Source: Pseudomonadota bacterium
GTDB taxonomy: Bacteria; Pseudomonadota; Alphaproteobacteria; Rhizobiales; Xanthobacteraceae
DNA: 64,000 nucleotides
Reading direction: 5' to 3'
NCBI GenBank assembly: GCA_023435725.1
Contig: JAEYRD010000098.1
Span: 1-64,000, forward strand
A model generated the notes under the pieces. The model did not search any database and was not told where the DNA came from. It saw only the letters and a program-made list of their open reading frames with translations. Positions within the stretch are counted from its first letter, which is position 1, and every line of letters begins with the position of its first letter. A program made the translations under genes and the position numbers. Below are positions 49,113 through 57,121 of the stretch, piece by piece.

Positions 49113-49838
49113 ATGCCGGACGCCTTTGGCGACAATGAGGAGCGCAGCCGGTTCGAGCTCGACGTCGACGGACTGGTCGCCTTCGTCACCTACCGGAAGA
49201 ACGACGGCGCGATCACGCTGGTGCATACCGAAGTGCCGCCCGAGCTCGGCGGCCGCGGCATCGGCTCGAAGCTCGGCCGCGCGACGCTGGATGCGGTGCG
49301 CGCGCAGGGACGCAAGCTGTCTGTCGAGTGCGACTTCATCCGCAACTTCATGAGCAGGAATCCCACCTACAACGATCTGCTTGCGGAGGGCGAGAACACG
49401 CAAGGGGAGCCGCTCGCGACCTACCGGGCCGGCTGCTTCTGCGGGACCGTGGAGGTCGAAGTCACGGGCAAGCCGGTCTTCGCCGGCTATTGCCATTGTG
49501 CCGACTGTCAGGCCTGGTCGGCCGCGCCGATCAACGCCTTCAGCCTCTGGAAATCGGACAGCGTTCGCATCACCAAGGGCGAAGCGGAGCTCGGGAGCTT
49601 CAACAAGACCGAGCACTCCTATCGCAAGTTTTGCAAGCGCTGCGGCGGTCATGTCATGACCGAGCATCCGCGGATGCGGCTGATCGACGTCTACGCCAAT
49701 CTGCTGAAAGGCTATACGCACCAACCGACGCTGCATGCCAACTACGCGAGCAAGATGGTGTCGGTGAAGGATGGCTTGCCGAAATACGTCGACCTGCCCG
49801 CGGAGCTCGGCGGGTCCGGGGAGATGCTGCCGGATTGA
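49113..49838 (+). CDS. Fusion: YjdJ-type N-acetyltransferase + GFA zinc domain
   Basis: 241 residues with two domains. Residues 1-92 form a small GNAT-like (YjdJ/GCN5-like) domain: FELDVDGLVAFVTYRKNDGAITLVHTEVPPELGGRGIGSKL, where GGRGIG is the acetyl-CoA loop. Residues about 100-225 form a GFA domain (S-hydroxymethyl-glutathione synthase-like) with Cys108, Cys110, Cys127, Cys129, Cys132, Cys174 and Cys177 as two zinc sites. Both domains seem complete. The combination suggests acetylation coupled to thiol/aldehyde chemistry, but no function is known. GAAGGAG precedes the ATG. Confidence 0.85.
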   Translation: MPDAFGDNEERSRFELDVDGLVAFVTYRKNDGAITLVHTEVPPELGGRGIGSKLGRATLDAVRAQGRKLSVECDFIRNFMSRNPTYNDLLAEGENTQGEPLATYRAGCFCGTVEVEVTGKPVFAGYCHCADCQAWSAAPINAFSLWKSDSVRITKGEAELGSFNKTEHSYRKFCKRCGGHVMTEHPRMRLIDVYANLLKGYTHQPTLHANYASKMVSVKDGLPKYVDLPAELGGSGEMLPD

Positions 49839-49868
49839 AGAATCAAGTCTGGCTACATGGTCGCTCTG

Positions 49869-50009
49869 CTCCCTCGCCCCGCTTGCGGGGAGAGGGTTGG
49901 GGCGAGGGGGAGTCTCCACAGGAGTGGTAAGAGTTGCACTTGCGGACAGTCGCCCCTCACCCGAATTCGATCTGCATTCGACCTCTTCCCGCAAGCGGGG
50001 CGAGGTGAA
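49869..50009. repeat. Dispersed palindromic repeat (family C)
   Basis: CTCCCTCGCCCCGCTTGCGG and GGGGAGAGGG on the left, CCTCTTCCCGCAAGCGGGG on the right, with central GGGGGAGTCTCCACA. Lies between two convergent genes. Confidence 0.72.
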
Positions 50010-50020
50010 GAAAGAGCGCC

Positions 50021-50896
50021 TTACGTCGCCGGCGCGAGCTTGTCCTGCGTCTTGGTGTCGAAATCGGACGCGTCGTGGCGTTCGTGGAGCTGGCTGGCGG
50101 GATCGCCTGAGACGCGGTTGACCATGCGGCCACGCTTCACCGCGGGGCGTTTCGCGATCTGGTCGGTCCAGCGCTGCACGTTCTTGTAGTCCTGCACCGA
50201 GAGGAATTCGCCGGCGCCATAGACCAGCCCCTTGGCAAGCGCACCGTACCAGGGCCATACCGCGATATCGGCAATCGTGTATTCGCTGCCGGCGAGGTAC
50301 TCGTTGTCGGCGAGTCGTCGGTCGAGCACGTCGAGCTGGCGCTTGGTCTCCATCGCGAAGCGGTCGATGGCGTACTCGATCTTGAACGGCGCGTAGGCAT
50401 AGAAATGGCCGAAGCCGCCGCCGAGATAGGGCGCGCTGCCCATCTGCCAGAACAGCCATGACATGGCTTCGGTGCGGGTCTTGATGTCCTTCGGCAGGAA
50501 GGCGCCGAACTTCTCGGCGAGGTAGAACAGAATCGAGCCGGACTCGAACACCCTGATAGGCTCAGGGCCGGAGCGATCCATCAGCGCCGGAATTTTCGAG
50601 TTCGGGTTGATATCGACAAAGCCGCTACCGAACTGGTCGCCATTGCCGATCCTGATGAGCCAGGCATCGTATTCGGCGCCCTTGTGGCCGAGCGCCAGCA
50701 GTTCCTCCAGCATCACCGTGACCTTCACCCCGTTCGGTGTCGCCAGCGAATAGAGCTGCAGCGGGTGACGGCCGATCGGCAGTTCCTTGTCGTGAGTCGC
50801 GCCGGCGATCGGGCGGTTGATGCTGGCGAACTGCCCGCCGTTCTCCTTGTTCCAGGTCCAGACTTTGGGCGGCACGTAGGCGGGTGTGTCGGTCAT
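50021..50896 (-). CDS. yghU: YghU-type glutathione S-transferase
   Basis: 291 residues. An extended N-terminus (YVPPKVWTWNKENGGQFASINRP) leads into a thioredoxin-like domain (LQLYSLATPNGVKVTVMLEE; NPNSKIPALMD; VFESGSILFYLAEKFG) and an all-helical C-terminal domain (YTIADIAVWPWYGAL). The TPNGVKV loop with Thr/Asn instead of Cys is typical of Nu-class YghU/YfcG proteins, which have disulfide-bond reductase activity with glutathione. CGGAGCCC precedes the ATG at 50896. Confidence 0.9.
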   Translation of the reverse strand: MTDTPAYVPPKVWTWNKENGGQFASINRPIAGATHDKELPIGRHPLQLYSLATPNGVKVTVMLEELLALGHKGAEYDAWLIRIGNGDQFGSGFVDINPNSKIPALMDRSGPEPIRVFESGSILFYLAEKFGAFLPKDIKTRTEAMSWLFWQMGSAPYLGGGFGHFYAYAPFKIEYAIDRFAMETKRQLDVLDRRLADNEYLAGSEYTIADIAVWPWYGALAKGLVYGAGEFLSVQDYKNVQRWTDQIAKRPAVKRGRMVNRVSGDPASQLHERHDASDFDTKTQDKLAPAT

Positions 50897-51026
50897 GAAA
50901 AGGGCTCCGGCGCGGAAGGCGCGTGGGGTGTTAGCTAGCGACCGGGGCAGGATTGGCAAGGGTGCGGGGTTGCAGGGCTGAGCGAGCACGCTCCGCGTTT
51001 CCGTCATGGCAAGCAGCCTCCCCACC

Positions 51027-51064
51027 GTCATTCCGGGGCGCCCGCAGGGCGAGCCCGGAATGAC
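51027..51064. repeat. Short family A repeat (single hairpin)
   Basis: GTCATTCCGGGGCGCCCG pairs with GGGCGAGCCCGGAATGAC. Internal part of the usual family A element is missing. It lies between the BVMO and GST genes. Confidence 0.7.
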
Positions 51065-51082
51065 GGACGGAGAGAACCCGGC

Positions 51083-52744
51083 TCACGACGCTGCGGCCGC
51101 CGCCTGCGGCTGCTCTGCCCGCGCCATCGAGAACCCTTCATATCCCTTCGCCGCCACCTCGTCGCAGATCCGCCGGTAGACGCCGACGCCGCCGATATAG
51201 GGCATGAAGATGCGCGGCTTGCCCGGGATGTTGGCGCCCATGTACCAGGAATTGGCCTGGGGATAGAGCGTGCCGTGGGCGACCTCGTTGACATGGGCGA
51301 CCCATTTGTCCTCGGCGTCCCTGCCCGCCTCCATCGTGGCAAGAGCTTGCTTGCGCATGTGGACGAGGCAGTCGGCGATCCAGTCGACATGCTGCTCGAT
51401 CGACACGATCATGTTCGAGAGCACCGATGGGCTGCCGGGACCAGTGATGATGAACAGGTTCGGAAAGCCTGCGCTCATCAGCCCGAGATAGGTTTTCGGC
51501 CCTTCCTCCCATTTGCGGTTCAGCGTCTGCCCGCCACGACCGCGAATGTCGATTTTGGCAACGGATCCGGTCATGGCGTCGAAGCCGGTCGCCATCACCA
51601 GCGCGTCCACCTCGTGGTCCTTGCCAGCAACGCGAACGGCGCTCGCCGTGATCTCCTCAATCGGATTGGCCTTGATGTCCACCAGCGTAACGTTCGGCCG
51701 GTTGAAGGTCGCGAAATAATCCGTGTCGATGCAGATGCGCTTGGTCCCGATCGGATGGCTGTTGGGCTGAAGCAGCTTTGCGGTCTCTGGATCCGTCACG
51801 ATCTCCGCGATCTTGCCGCGCACGAAATCCGCCGCGGTGTCGTTCGCTGATCGATCGAGGCCGAGATTGTTGTAGACATACATGAAGGTGAGCCCGCCGC
51901 GCTCCCAGCGCGTCGCGTATTTCCCATGCCTGACATCGTCGCTATCGTCGAGCGCTCCACGATCGGGCTGCTCCGCGAAAATGCCGTTGCGTGCGACTTC
52001 CCGGGCAAAGCGGCGGATCTGCGGATAGTCCTTGCGGAAGGCATCGCGCTCCTCGTCGGTCAGCGCGGCGTTGCGGGCGGGAATCGAGAAATTCGCCGTG
52101 CGCTGGAACACCGTGAGATGCTTGGCCTGTTCGGCGATGACGGGCGCCGACTGGATGCCTGACGACCCCGTGCCGATCAGGCCGACGCGCAAGCCGGAGA
52201 AATTCACCGCTTCATGCGGCCAGCTGCCGGTATGATAGACGGGGCCCTTGAAATCCTCGAGGCCCTTGATGTCGGGCTTGCGCGCGTTCGAGAGGCAGCC
52301 GGTGGCGAGCACGACGAATTTGGCCTCAACCGTCCTGCCGTCGGATGTCGTCACCGACCAGACCTTCGCATGCTCGTCGAACGCAGCACGCTCGACGCGG
52401 GTGTCGAACTGAATGTCACGACGCAGGTCGAAGCGGTCGGCGACGTGGTTGGCGTATTTCAGGATCTCCGGCTGCGGCGCGTAGCGCTCGGTCCAATCCC
52501 AGTCCTGCTGGAGTTCTTCGGAGAACGAGTAGGAATACTGCATGCTCTCGACATCGCAGCGCGCGCCGGGATAGCGGTTCCAGTACCAGGTGCCGCCGAC
52601 GTCACCGCCCTGCTCGTAAACGCGAGCCGAGAAACCAAGACCGCGCAGGCGGTGCAGCATGTACATGCCGGCAAAGCCCGCACCGACGACGACCACGTCA
52701 TAGGCTTCCGTGGTTTGGCCCGAGCTCGATTTCGCTGACGACAT
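51083..52744 (-). CDS. Flavoprotein Baeyer-Villiger-type monooxygenase
   Basis: 553 residues. FAD motif GAGFAG (21-26), NADPH motif GTGSSG (191-196) and the BVMO fingerprint FxGxxxHxxxWP as FKGPVYHTGSWP (165-176) followed by His177. The segment GGTWYWNRYPGARCDVES is typical of cyclohexanone/phenylacetone monooxygenases. It inserts oxygen next to a ketone, giving an ester or lactone. A cyclic-ketone substrate would feed the CoA enzymes upstream and the lactonase elsewhere; this is inference. GGGAGCGCC precedes the ATG. Confidence 0.9.
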   Translation of the reverse strand: MSSAKSSSGQTTEAYDVVVVGAGFAGMYMLHRLRGLGFSARVYEQGGDVGGTWYWNRYPGARCDVESMQYSYSFSEELQQDWDWTERYAPQPEILKYANHVADRFDLRRDIQFDTRVERAAFDEHAKVWSVTTSDGRTVEAKFVVLATGCLSNARKPDIKGLEDFKGPVYHTGSWPHEAVNFSGLRVGLIGTGSSGIQSAPVIAEQAKHLTVFQRTANFSIPARNAALTDEERDAFRKDYPQIRRFAREVARNGIFAEQPDRGALDDSDDVRHGKYATRWERGGLTFMYVYNNLGLDRSANDTAADFVRGKIAEIVTDPETAKLLQPNSHPIGTKRICIDTDYFATFNRPNVTLVDIKANPIEEITASAVRVAGKDHEVDALVMATGFDAMTGSVAKIDIRGRGGQTLNRKWEEGPKTYLGLMSAGFPNLFIITGPGSPSVLSNMIVSIEQHVDWIADCLVHMRKQALATMEAGRDAEDKWVAHVNEVAHGTLYPQANSWYMGANIPGKPRIFMPYIGGVGVYRRICDEVAAKGYEGFSMARAEQPQAAAAAS

Positions 52745-52999
52745 CGGTTGGCGCTCCCTTGATGTTTTCTGTTGTTGTCAGGCAGCATTCTCTTGGCCTT
52801 GCGAAAGCGCAAGAGGCAAATCGGTGGCACTGAATTGCTTATTTTGTACCGCGGAATAGCTCCGCGCGCTGCGTGACGCCTGCACGCAAGATGCGCAGGG
52901 AAATCCGGCTTGGCATCGCGGACGGCGATGGGCTAGCGTCGGACGGCCTTCACCGAAGGAAACGACAACAGCAACGAAGGCGGCCGCCGGGAGAGAACG

Positions 53000-54133
53000 A
53001 TGAAATCGCCGATCTGCGACATGCTGGGCATCGAATTTCCGCTGCTCGCCTTCAGCCATTGCCGCGACGTCGTCGCCGCCGTCAGCCGCGCCGGCGGCTT
53101 TGGCGTTCTCGGCGCCACCGTGCACACGCCTGACACGCTCGAACGCGAGCTGAAATGGATCGACGAGCACGTCGACGGCAAGCCCTACGGCATCGACGTG
53201 CTGATCCCGGAAAACATCTCGACGGCGGGCGAGAAGGACGTCACCTGGAAGAGCCTGGAGGCGCGCGTGCCGCAGCAGCACCGCAACTACACGCGCGATC
53301 TCCTGAAGAAATACGATATCGAATTGACCACCACCGATGTTGCCGACAATCAGCCGCAGCCGTTCGACGCGAAGACAGCGCTGAAACTGCTCGAGGTCTC
53401 GTTCAACCACCCGATCCGGCTGATCGCCAACGCGCTCGGCGTGCCGCCGAAGGCCATGATCGAGATGGGCAAGAAGCACGGCGTGCCGGTTGCGGCGCTC
53501 GTCGGCGCCAAGGAGCACGCGCTGCGCCAGGTCGCCGCCGGCGTCGACATCCTCGTGGTGCAGGGCACCGAGGCCGGCGGCCATTGCGGCGAGGTCTCGA
53601 CCATGGTGCTGGTGCCCGAGGTGATCAAGGCGATCAAGCCCATCCGCGACGTCCCGGTGCTCGCGGCCGGCGGCATCATGACCGGACGGCAGATGGCGGC
53701 TTGCATGGCAATGGGCGCAGCCGGCGCCTGGACTGGCTCGGTGTGGCTCGCCACCGTCGAGGCCGAAACCACGGAGATCTTTCGCGAGAAGATGATCGCG
53801 GCGTCCTCCCGTGACGCGATCCGCTCGAAGGGCCGCACCGGCAAGCCGGCTCGGCAGCTTCGCTCGGTCTGGACCGACGCCTGGGACCGCGCACCGGAGA
53901 GCCCCGGCGCACTGCCAATGCCGCTGCAAAGCATCATCAGCCGCGACGCCTTCAACTCGATCGATCGCGCGGCCGCCGCCGGCAACGCCCGGGCGCGCGA
54001 CCTCGTCAGCTATTTCGTCGGCCAGGGCGTCGGGTTGATCGACAGCGTGAAATCCGCGGGCGCGGTGGTGCAGGAGTTCAAGGAACAGTTCGCCGAAGCC
54101 GTCGAGCATATGAATGCGCTGGTGGCGGAATAA
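53000..54133 (+). CDS. Nitronate monooxygenase-family FMN protein
   Basis: 377 residues of the 2-nitropropane dioxygenase/NMO family: SHCRDVVAAVSRAGGFGVLGA, GVPVAALVGAKEHALRQV, VVQGTEAGGHCGE and VLAAGGIMTGRQMAACMAMGAAGAWTGS are FMN-barrel segments. The family includes true nitronate oxidases and many enzymes of unknown substrate near acyl-CoA genes. Divergent from the monooxygenase gene with 255 bp between; the gap contains no clear operator. GGGAGAGAACG precedes the ATG. Confidence 0.88.
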   Translation: MKSPICDMLGIEFPLLAFSHCRDVVAAVSRAGGFGVLGATVHTPDTLERELKWIDEHVDGKPYGIDVLIPENISTAGEKDVTWKSLEARVPQQHRNYTRDLLKKYDIELTTTDVADNQPQPFDAKTALKLLEVSFNHPIRLIANALGVPPKAMIEMGKKHGVPVAALVGAKEHALRQVAAGVDILVVQGTEAGGHCGEVSTMVLVPEVIKAIKPIRDVPVLAAGGIMTGRQMAACMAMGAAGAWTGSVWLATVEAETTEIFREKMIAASSRDAIRSKGRTGKPARQLRSVWTDAWDRAPESPGALPMPLQSIISRDAFNSIDRAAAAGNARARDLVSYFVGQGVGLIDSVKSAGAVVQEFKEQFAEAVEHMNALVAE

Positions 54134-54144
54134 CGACCACACAC

Positions 54145-54224
54145 CGTCATTGCGAGGAGCGAAGCGACGAAGCAATCCACCTGCTCGGAAGGATCCTGGA
54201 TTGCTTCGCTTCGCTCGCAATGAC
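54145..54224. repeat. Dispersed palindromic repeat (family B)
   Basis: CGTCATTGCGAGGAGCGAAG on the left, CTTCGCTCGCAATGAC on the right, with GAAGCAATCCA / TGGATTGCTTC inner arms. Between the nitronate monooxygenase and thiolase genes. Confidence 0.75.
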
Positions 54225-54260
54225 AAAGACAACTAGCATCGCGCAACTGAATTGGACGTT

Positions 54261-55778
54261 ATGACTGACAAGAGCAATCTCCCCGAAGACCGCATTCCCG
54301 TTATCGTCGGCATCGGCGAAATCGTCGACCGCCCGAAAGAGATCACCGAGGGTCTCGAGCCGCTCGATCTTCTGGAGCAAGCGCTGCGCCGTGCCGAGCA
54401 GGATGCGGGTGCAAAGCTGCTCGGCGAGGTGCAATCGCTCGACGTCGTCAACTTCCTGAGTTGGCGCTACCGCGATCCGGAGAAGCTGCTGGCGCAGCGG
54501 CTCGGGATCACGCCTTCGCATTGCTATTACGGCCCGGTCGGCGGCGAGAGCCCGATCCGCTACATCCACGAGGCCGCCAAGCGCATCGCACGCGGCGAAT
54601 GCACCGCGGCTGCGGTCTGCGGCGCCGAGGCGCAGTCGACCGCGACCAAGGCGGAACGCGCCGGGGCCAAGTTGCCCTGGACCCCGTTCGCCCATGATGT
54701 CGAGGAGCCGAAGCGCGGCGCCGCGTTCCAGAAACCGCTGGCCGTGACACTCGGCGTGTTTCGCCCCGTCACCGTCTATCCGTTCTATGAGGCGGCTTCG
54801 TCAGCCCATTGGGGCCAGACACCGCGTGAAGCCATGGCAGAGTCTGGCACGCTGTGGTCGCGCTATTCGGAAGCCGCCGCGCAAAATCCCAACGCCTGGC
54901 TGAAGCGGCGTTTCACACCGGACGAGATCACGACTCCGACGGCGGACAACCGGCTGATCGCGTGGCCCTACAACAAGCTCATGGTTGCCAACCCGAGCGT
55001 CAACATGGGCGGCGCGCTGCTGCTCACCAGCCTCGCCAAGGCGCGTGCGGCCGGCATCGCGGAGGACAAGCTGGTCTATCCACTCGGCGGCGCCTCGGCG
55101 GAAGAACCGCGCGACTACCTGCTGCGCGACCAGTTCCATGAGAGCCATCCGCAGAACGCAGTCCTGAAAGCGGCGATGGATCTCGCCGGCGGCGACGGCA
55201 AGAAGTTCGACGCCATCGAGCTCTACAGCTGCTTCCCCTGCGTGCCCAAGATGGCGCGGCGGACGCTGGGCCTGGGTAACGACGTGCAGCCGACGGTGAC
55301 GGGCGGCCTCACCTTCTTCGGCGCTCCGCTCAACACCTACATGACGCATGCGGCCTGCGCGATGGCGCGGCGCGTGCGCGATGGCGCGAAACTCGGCCTG
55401 CTCTATGGCCAGGGCGGCTTCGTCACCAAGCATCACGCGCTGGTCGTGTCGAAGACAGCGCCGCGCGGAGCGCTGGCGCAAGTGACGAGCGTGCAGAGCG
55501 AGGCCGACCGCGACAAGCGCGCGGTGCCGGACTTCGTCACGGAGCCATCAGGCAAGGGCAAAGTGGAGAGCTTTACGGTGCTCTATGGCCGCAACGGCGA
55601 TGTCGAGCACGGCGTTGTGATGCTGCGCACGGCGGATGATCGCCGCACGCTGGCGCGGATTCCGGCGAGCGATGCGGCGACGCTGGCGCACCTGCTCAAT
55701 ATGGATCAGACGCCGGTCGGCTCGCTCGGCGAGATCAAGATGGCCGCGGACGGTGTCCCGGAGTGGCGGGTGGCCTGA
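54261..55778 (+). CDS. Acetyl-CoA acetyltransferase-like thiolase with C-terminal extension
   Basis: 505 residues, longer than the usual 390. The thiolase core spans about 10-390 (VIVGIGEIVDRPKE, YYGPVGGESPIRYIHEAAKRIARGECTAAAVCGAEAQS, LYSCFPCVPKMARRTLGL, GGLTFFGAPLNTYMTHAACAMARRVRDG). A C-terminal OB-like domain follows (VESFTVLYGRNGDVEHGVVMLRTADDRRTLARI), like a fused DUF35 lid without the zinc ribbon. Probably acts on an unusual acyl-CoA. The ribosome site is weak. Confidence 0.83.
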   Translation: MTDKSNLPEDRIPVIVGIGEIVDRPKEITEGLEPLDLLEQALRRAEQDAGAKLLGEVQSLDVVNFLSWRYRDPEKLLAQRLGITPSHCYYGPVGGESPIRYIHEAAKRIARGECTAAAVCGAEAQSTATKAERAGAKLPWTPFAHDVEEPKRGAAFQKPLAVTLGVFRPVTVYPFYEAASSAHWGQTPREAMAESGTLWSRYSEAAAQNPNAWLKRRFTPDEITTPTADNRLIAWPYNKLMVANPSVNMGGALLLTSLAKARAAGIAEDKLVYPLGGASAEEPRDYLLRDQFHESHPQNAVLKAAMDLAGGDGKKFDAIELYSCFPCVPKMARRTLGLGNDVQPTVTGGLTFFGAPLNTYMTHAACAMARRVRDGAKLGLLYGQGGFVTKHHALVVSKTAPRGALAQVTSVQSEADRDKRAVPDFVTEPSGKGKVESFTVLYGRNGDVEHGVVMLRTADDRRTLARIPASDAATLAHLLNMDQTPVGSLGEIKMAADGVPEWRVA

Positions 55779-55779
55779 T

Positions 55780-55918
55780 CTCCCTCGCCCCGCTCGCGGG
55801 GAGAGGGTTGGGGTGAGGGGGAGTCTCCACGGGGCGGTGAGAGTGGACTCGCGGAGAGTCCCCCTCACCCGACGCGCTTCGCGTGTCGACCTCTCCCCGC
55901 AAGCGGGGCGAGGTGAAG
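55780..55918. repeat. Dispersed palindromic repeat (family C)
   Basis: CTCCCTCGCCCCGCTCGCGG and GGGGAGAGGG at the left, CCTCTCCCCGCAAGCGGGG at the right, GGAGTCTCC/GGAGAGTCC centre. Between the convergent thiolase and RND adaptor genes. Confidence 0.75.
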
Positions 55919-55924
55919 AAGCCC

Positions 55925-57121
55925 TCAGCTCTTCGGCGCCTGCTTTTCCGATGCCGTTGCGGGCTTGCCGCCGGCGCCGACGACGCGGACGGCGTCGCCA
56001 TCGGAGAGGCCGTCCGGCGGGGCGCTGATGACGCGATCGTCGGGCGAGATTCCTGATGCAAGCTCGATCTCGCGGCCGAGATCACGGGCGATCGTCACGG
56101 TTTTGAACAGCACCTTGTCGTCCGCACCGACGGTCGCGACGCGCAGGCCGCTGCCGTTGAAGATCAGGGCGCTGGCAGGGATGCTGAGCGGAGCGGAGTC
56201 GCGCTGGAGGCCGAGCTTCACGCTGGCATAGCCGCCGGGCATCAGCTCTCCGCTGGAATTATCCAGACCAAGCTGCATGCGCGTCGTGCCCGAGGCGACG
56301 TCGACGGCCTGCGAGGAGGCCTCCACCGTCGCCGGGAAGGTCCGGTTTGGATACTCCGGCAGCGTAATGGTGGCCTTGGCGCCCATCTTGATCGCCGGCA
56401 CATAGTTCTGGGGAACGTTGACGTAAACGCGCAGCTTGGTGATGTCGGAGACCACGAACATCGCCGGGCCGGAGCCGCCGCCGGCATTGATCAGCGCACC
56501 GACGTCGGTATCGCGCGCCGTGACCACGCCGTCGAAGGGCGCGGTGATCTTCTTGTAGCCCGCCAGCGCCTCGAGGCGCTCGACATTGGCCTGCCCCGAA
56601 TGGACGGCAGCGTTCTTGTTGGAAAGGTCGGCAGTGCGTTCGTCGATCTCCTGCGCAGAGACGAAGTTCGATGCGACCAGCGTCTTGCGCCGGTTCAGCG
56701 TCGCTTCCGACAGCCGTGCGCTCGCCTGCTGGCTGGCGAGGTCGGCGCGAGCCTGCAAGAGCTGCTGGTCGAGGTCGGGCGCCTCGATCTCGGCGATCAC
56801 CTGTCCGGCCTTGACGCGAGCGCCGATGTCGGCGCTCCAGCTCTTCAGATAGCCCGAGACGCGGGCGAAGATCGGTGCACGATAATAGGCCTCGAGCCGG
56901 CCCGGCAGGTCGATGGTGGCGTTGCGGGCCTTGGCATTGGGCAGGGCCACCGCGACGCTGGGGACCGCCTGGTCGTCGGTCCATTCCTTCAGCTTGGAGC
57001 CCTGGTCCTCGCGGGCCCGGATGCCGGTGCCAACCACGAGACCTGCTGCCATCAGCGCCACCACGCCGAAAATGCCCAGTTTCCGGTGCGACACCGAGGA
57101 GCGCGGTTCAGTGGGCGACAT
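55925..57121 (-). CDS. RND efflux periplasmic adaptor (membrane fusion protein)
   Basis: 398 residues. An N-terminal membrane anchor (about 15-35, LGIFGVVALMAAGLVVG) is followed by the lipoyl/barrel-sandwich halves (PGRLEAYYRAPIFARVSGYLKSWSADIGARVKAGQVIAEIEAP and YKKITAPFDGVVTARDTDVGALI), an alpha-helical hairpin (about 100-165) and a beta-barrel. It links an inner-membrane pump to an outer-membrane channel. It starts within the last 14 bases of the permease gene (GGAG upstream), so permease precedes adaptor, the reverse of the usual order. Confidence 0.92.
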   Translation of the reverse strand: MSPTEPRSSVSHRKLGIFGVVALMAAGLVVGTGIRAREDQGSKLKEWTDDQAVPSVAVALPNAKARNATIDLPGRLEAYYRAPIFARVSGYLKSWSADIGARVKAGQVIAEIEAPDLDQQLLQARADLASQQASARLSEATLNRRKTLVASNFVSAQEIDERTADLSNKNAAVHSGQANVERLEALAGYKKITAPFDGVVTARDTDVGALINAGGGSGPAMFVVSDITKLRVYVNVPQNYVPAIKMGAKATITLPEYPNRTFPATVEASSQAVDVASGTTRMQLGLDNSSGELMPGGYASVKLGLQRDSAPLSIPASALIFNGSGLRVATVGADDKVLFKTVTIARDLGREIELASGISPDDRVISAPPDGLSDGDAVRVVGAGGKPATASEKQAPKS

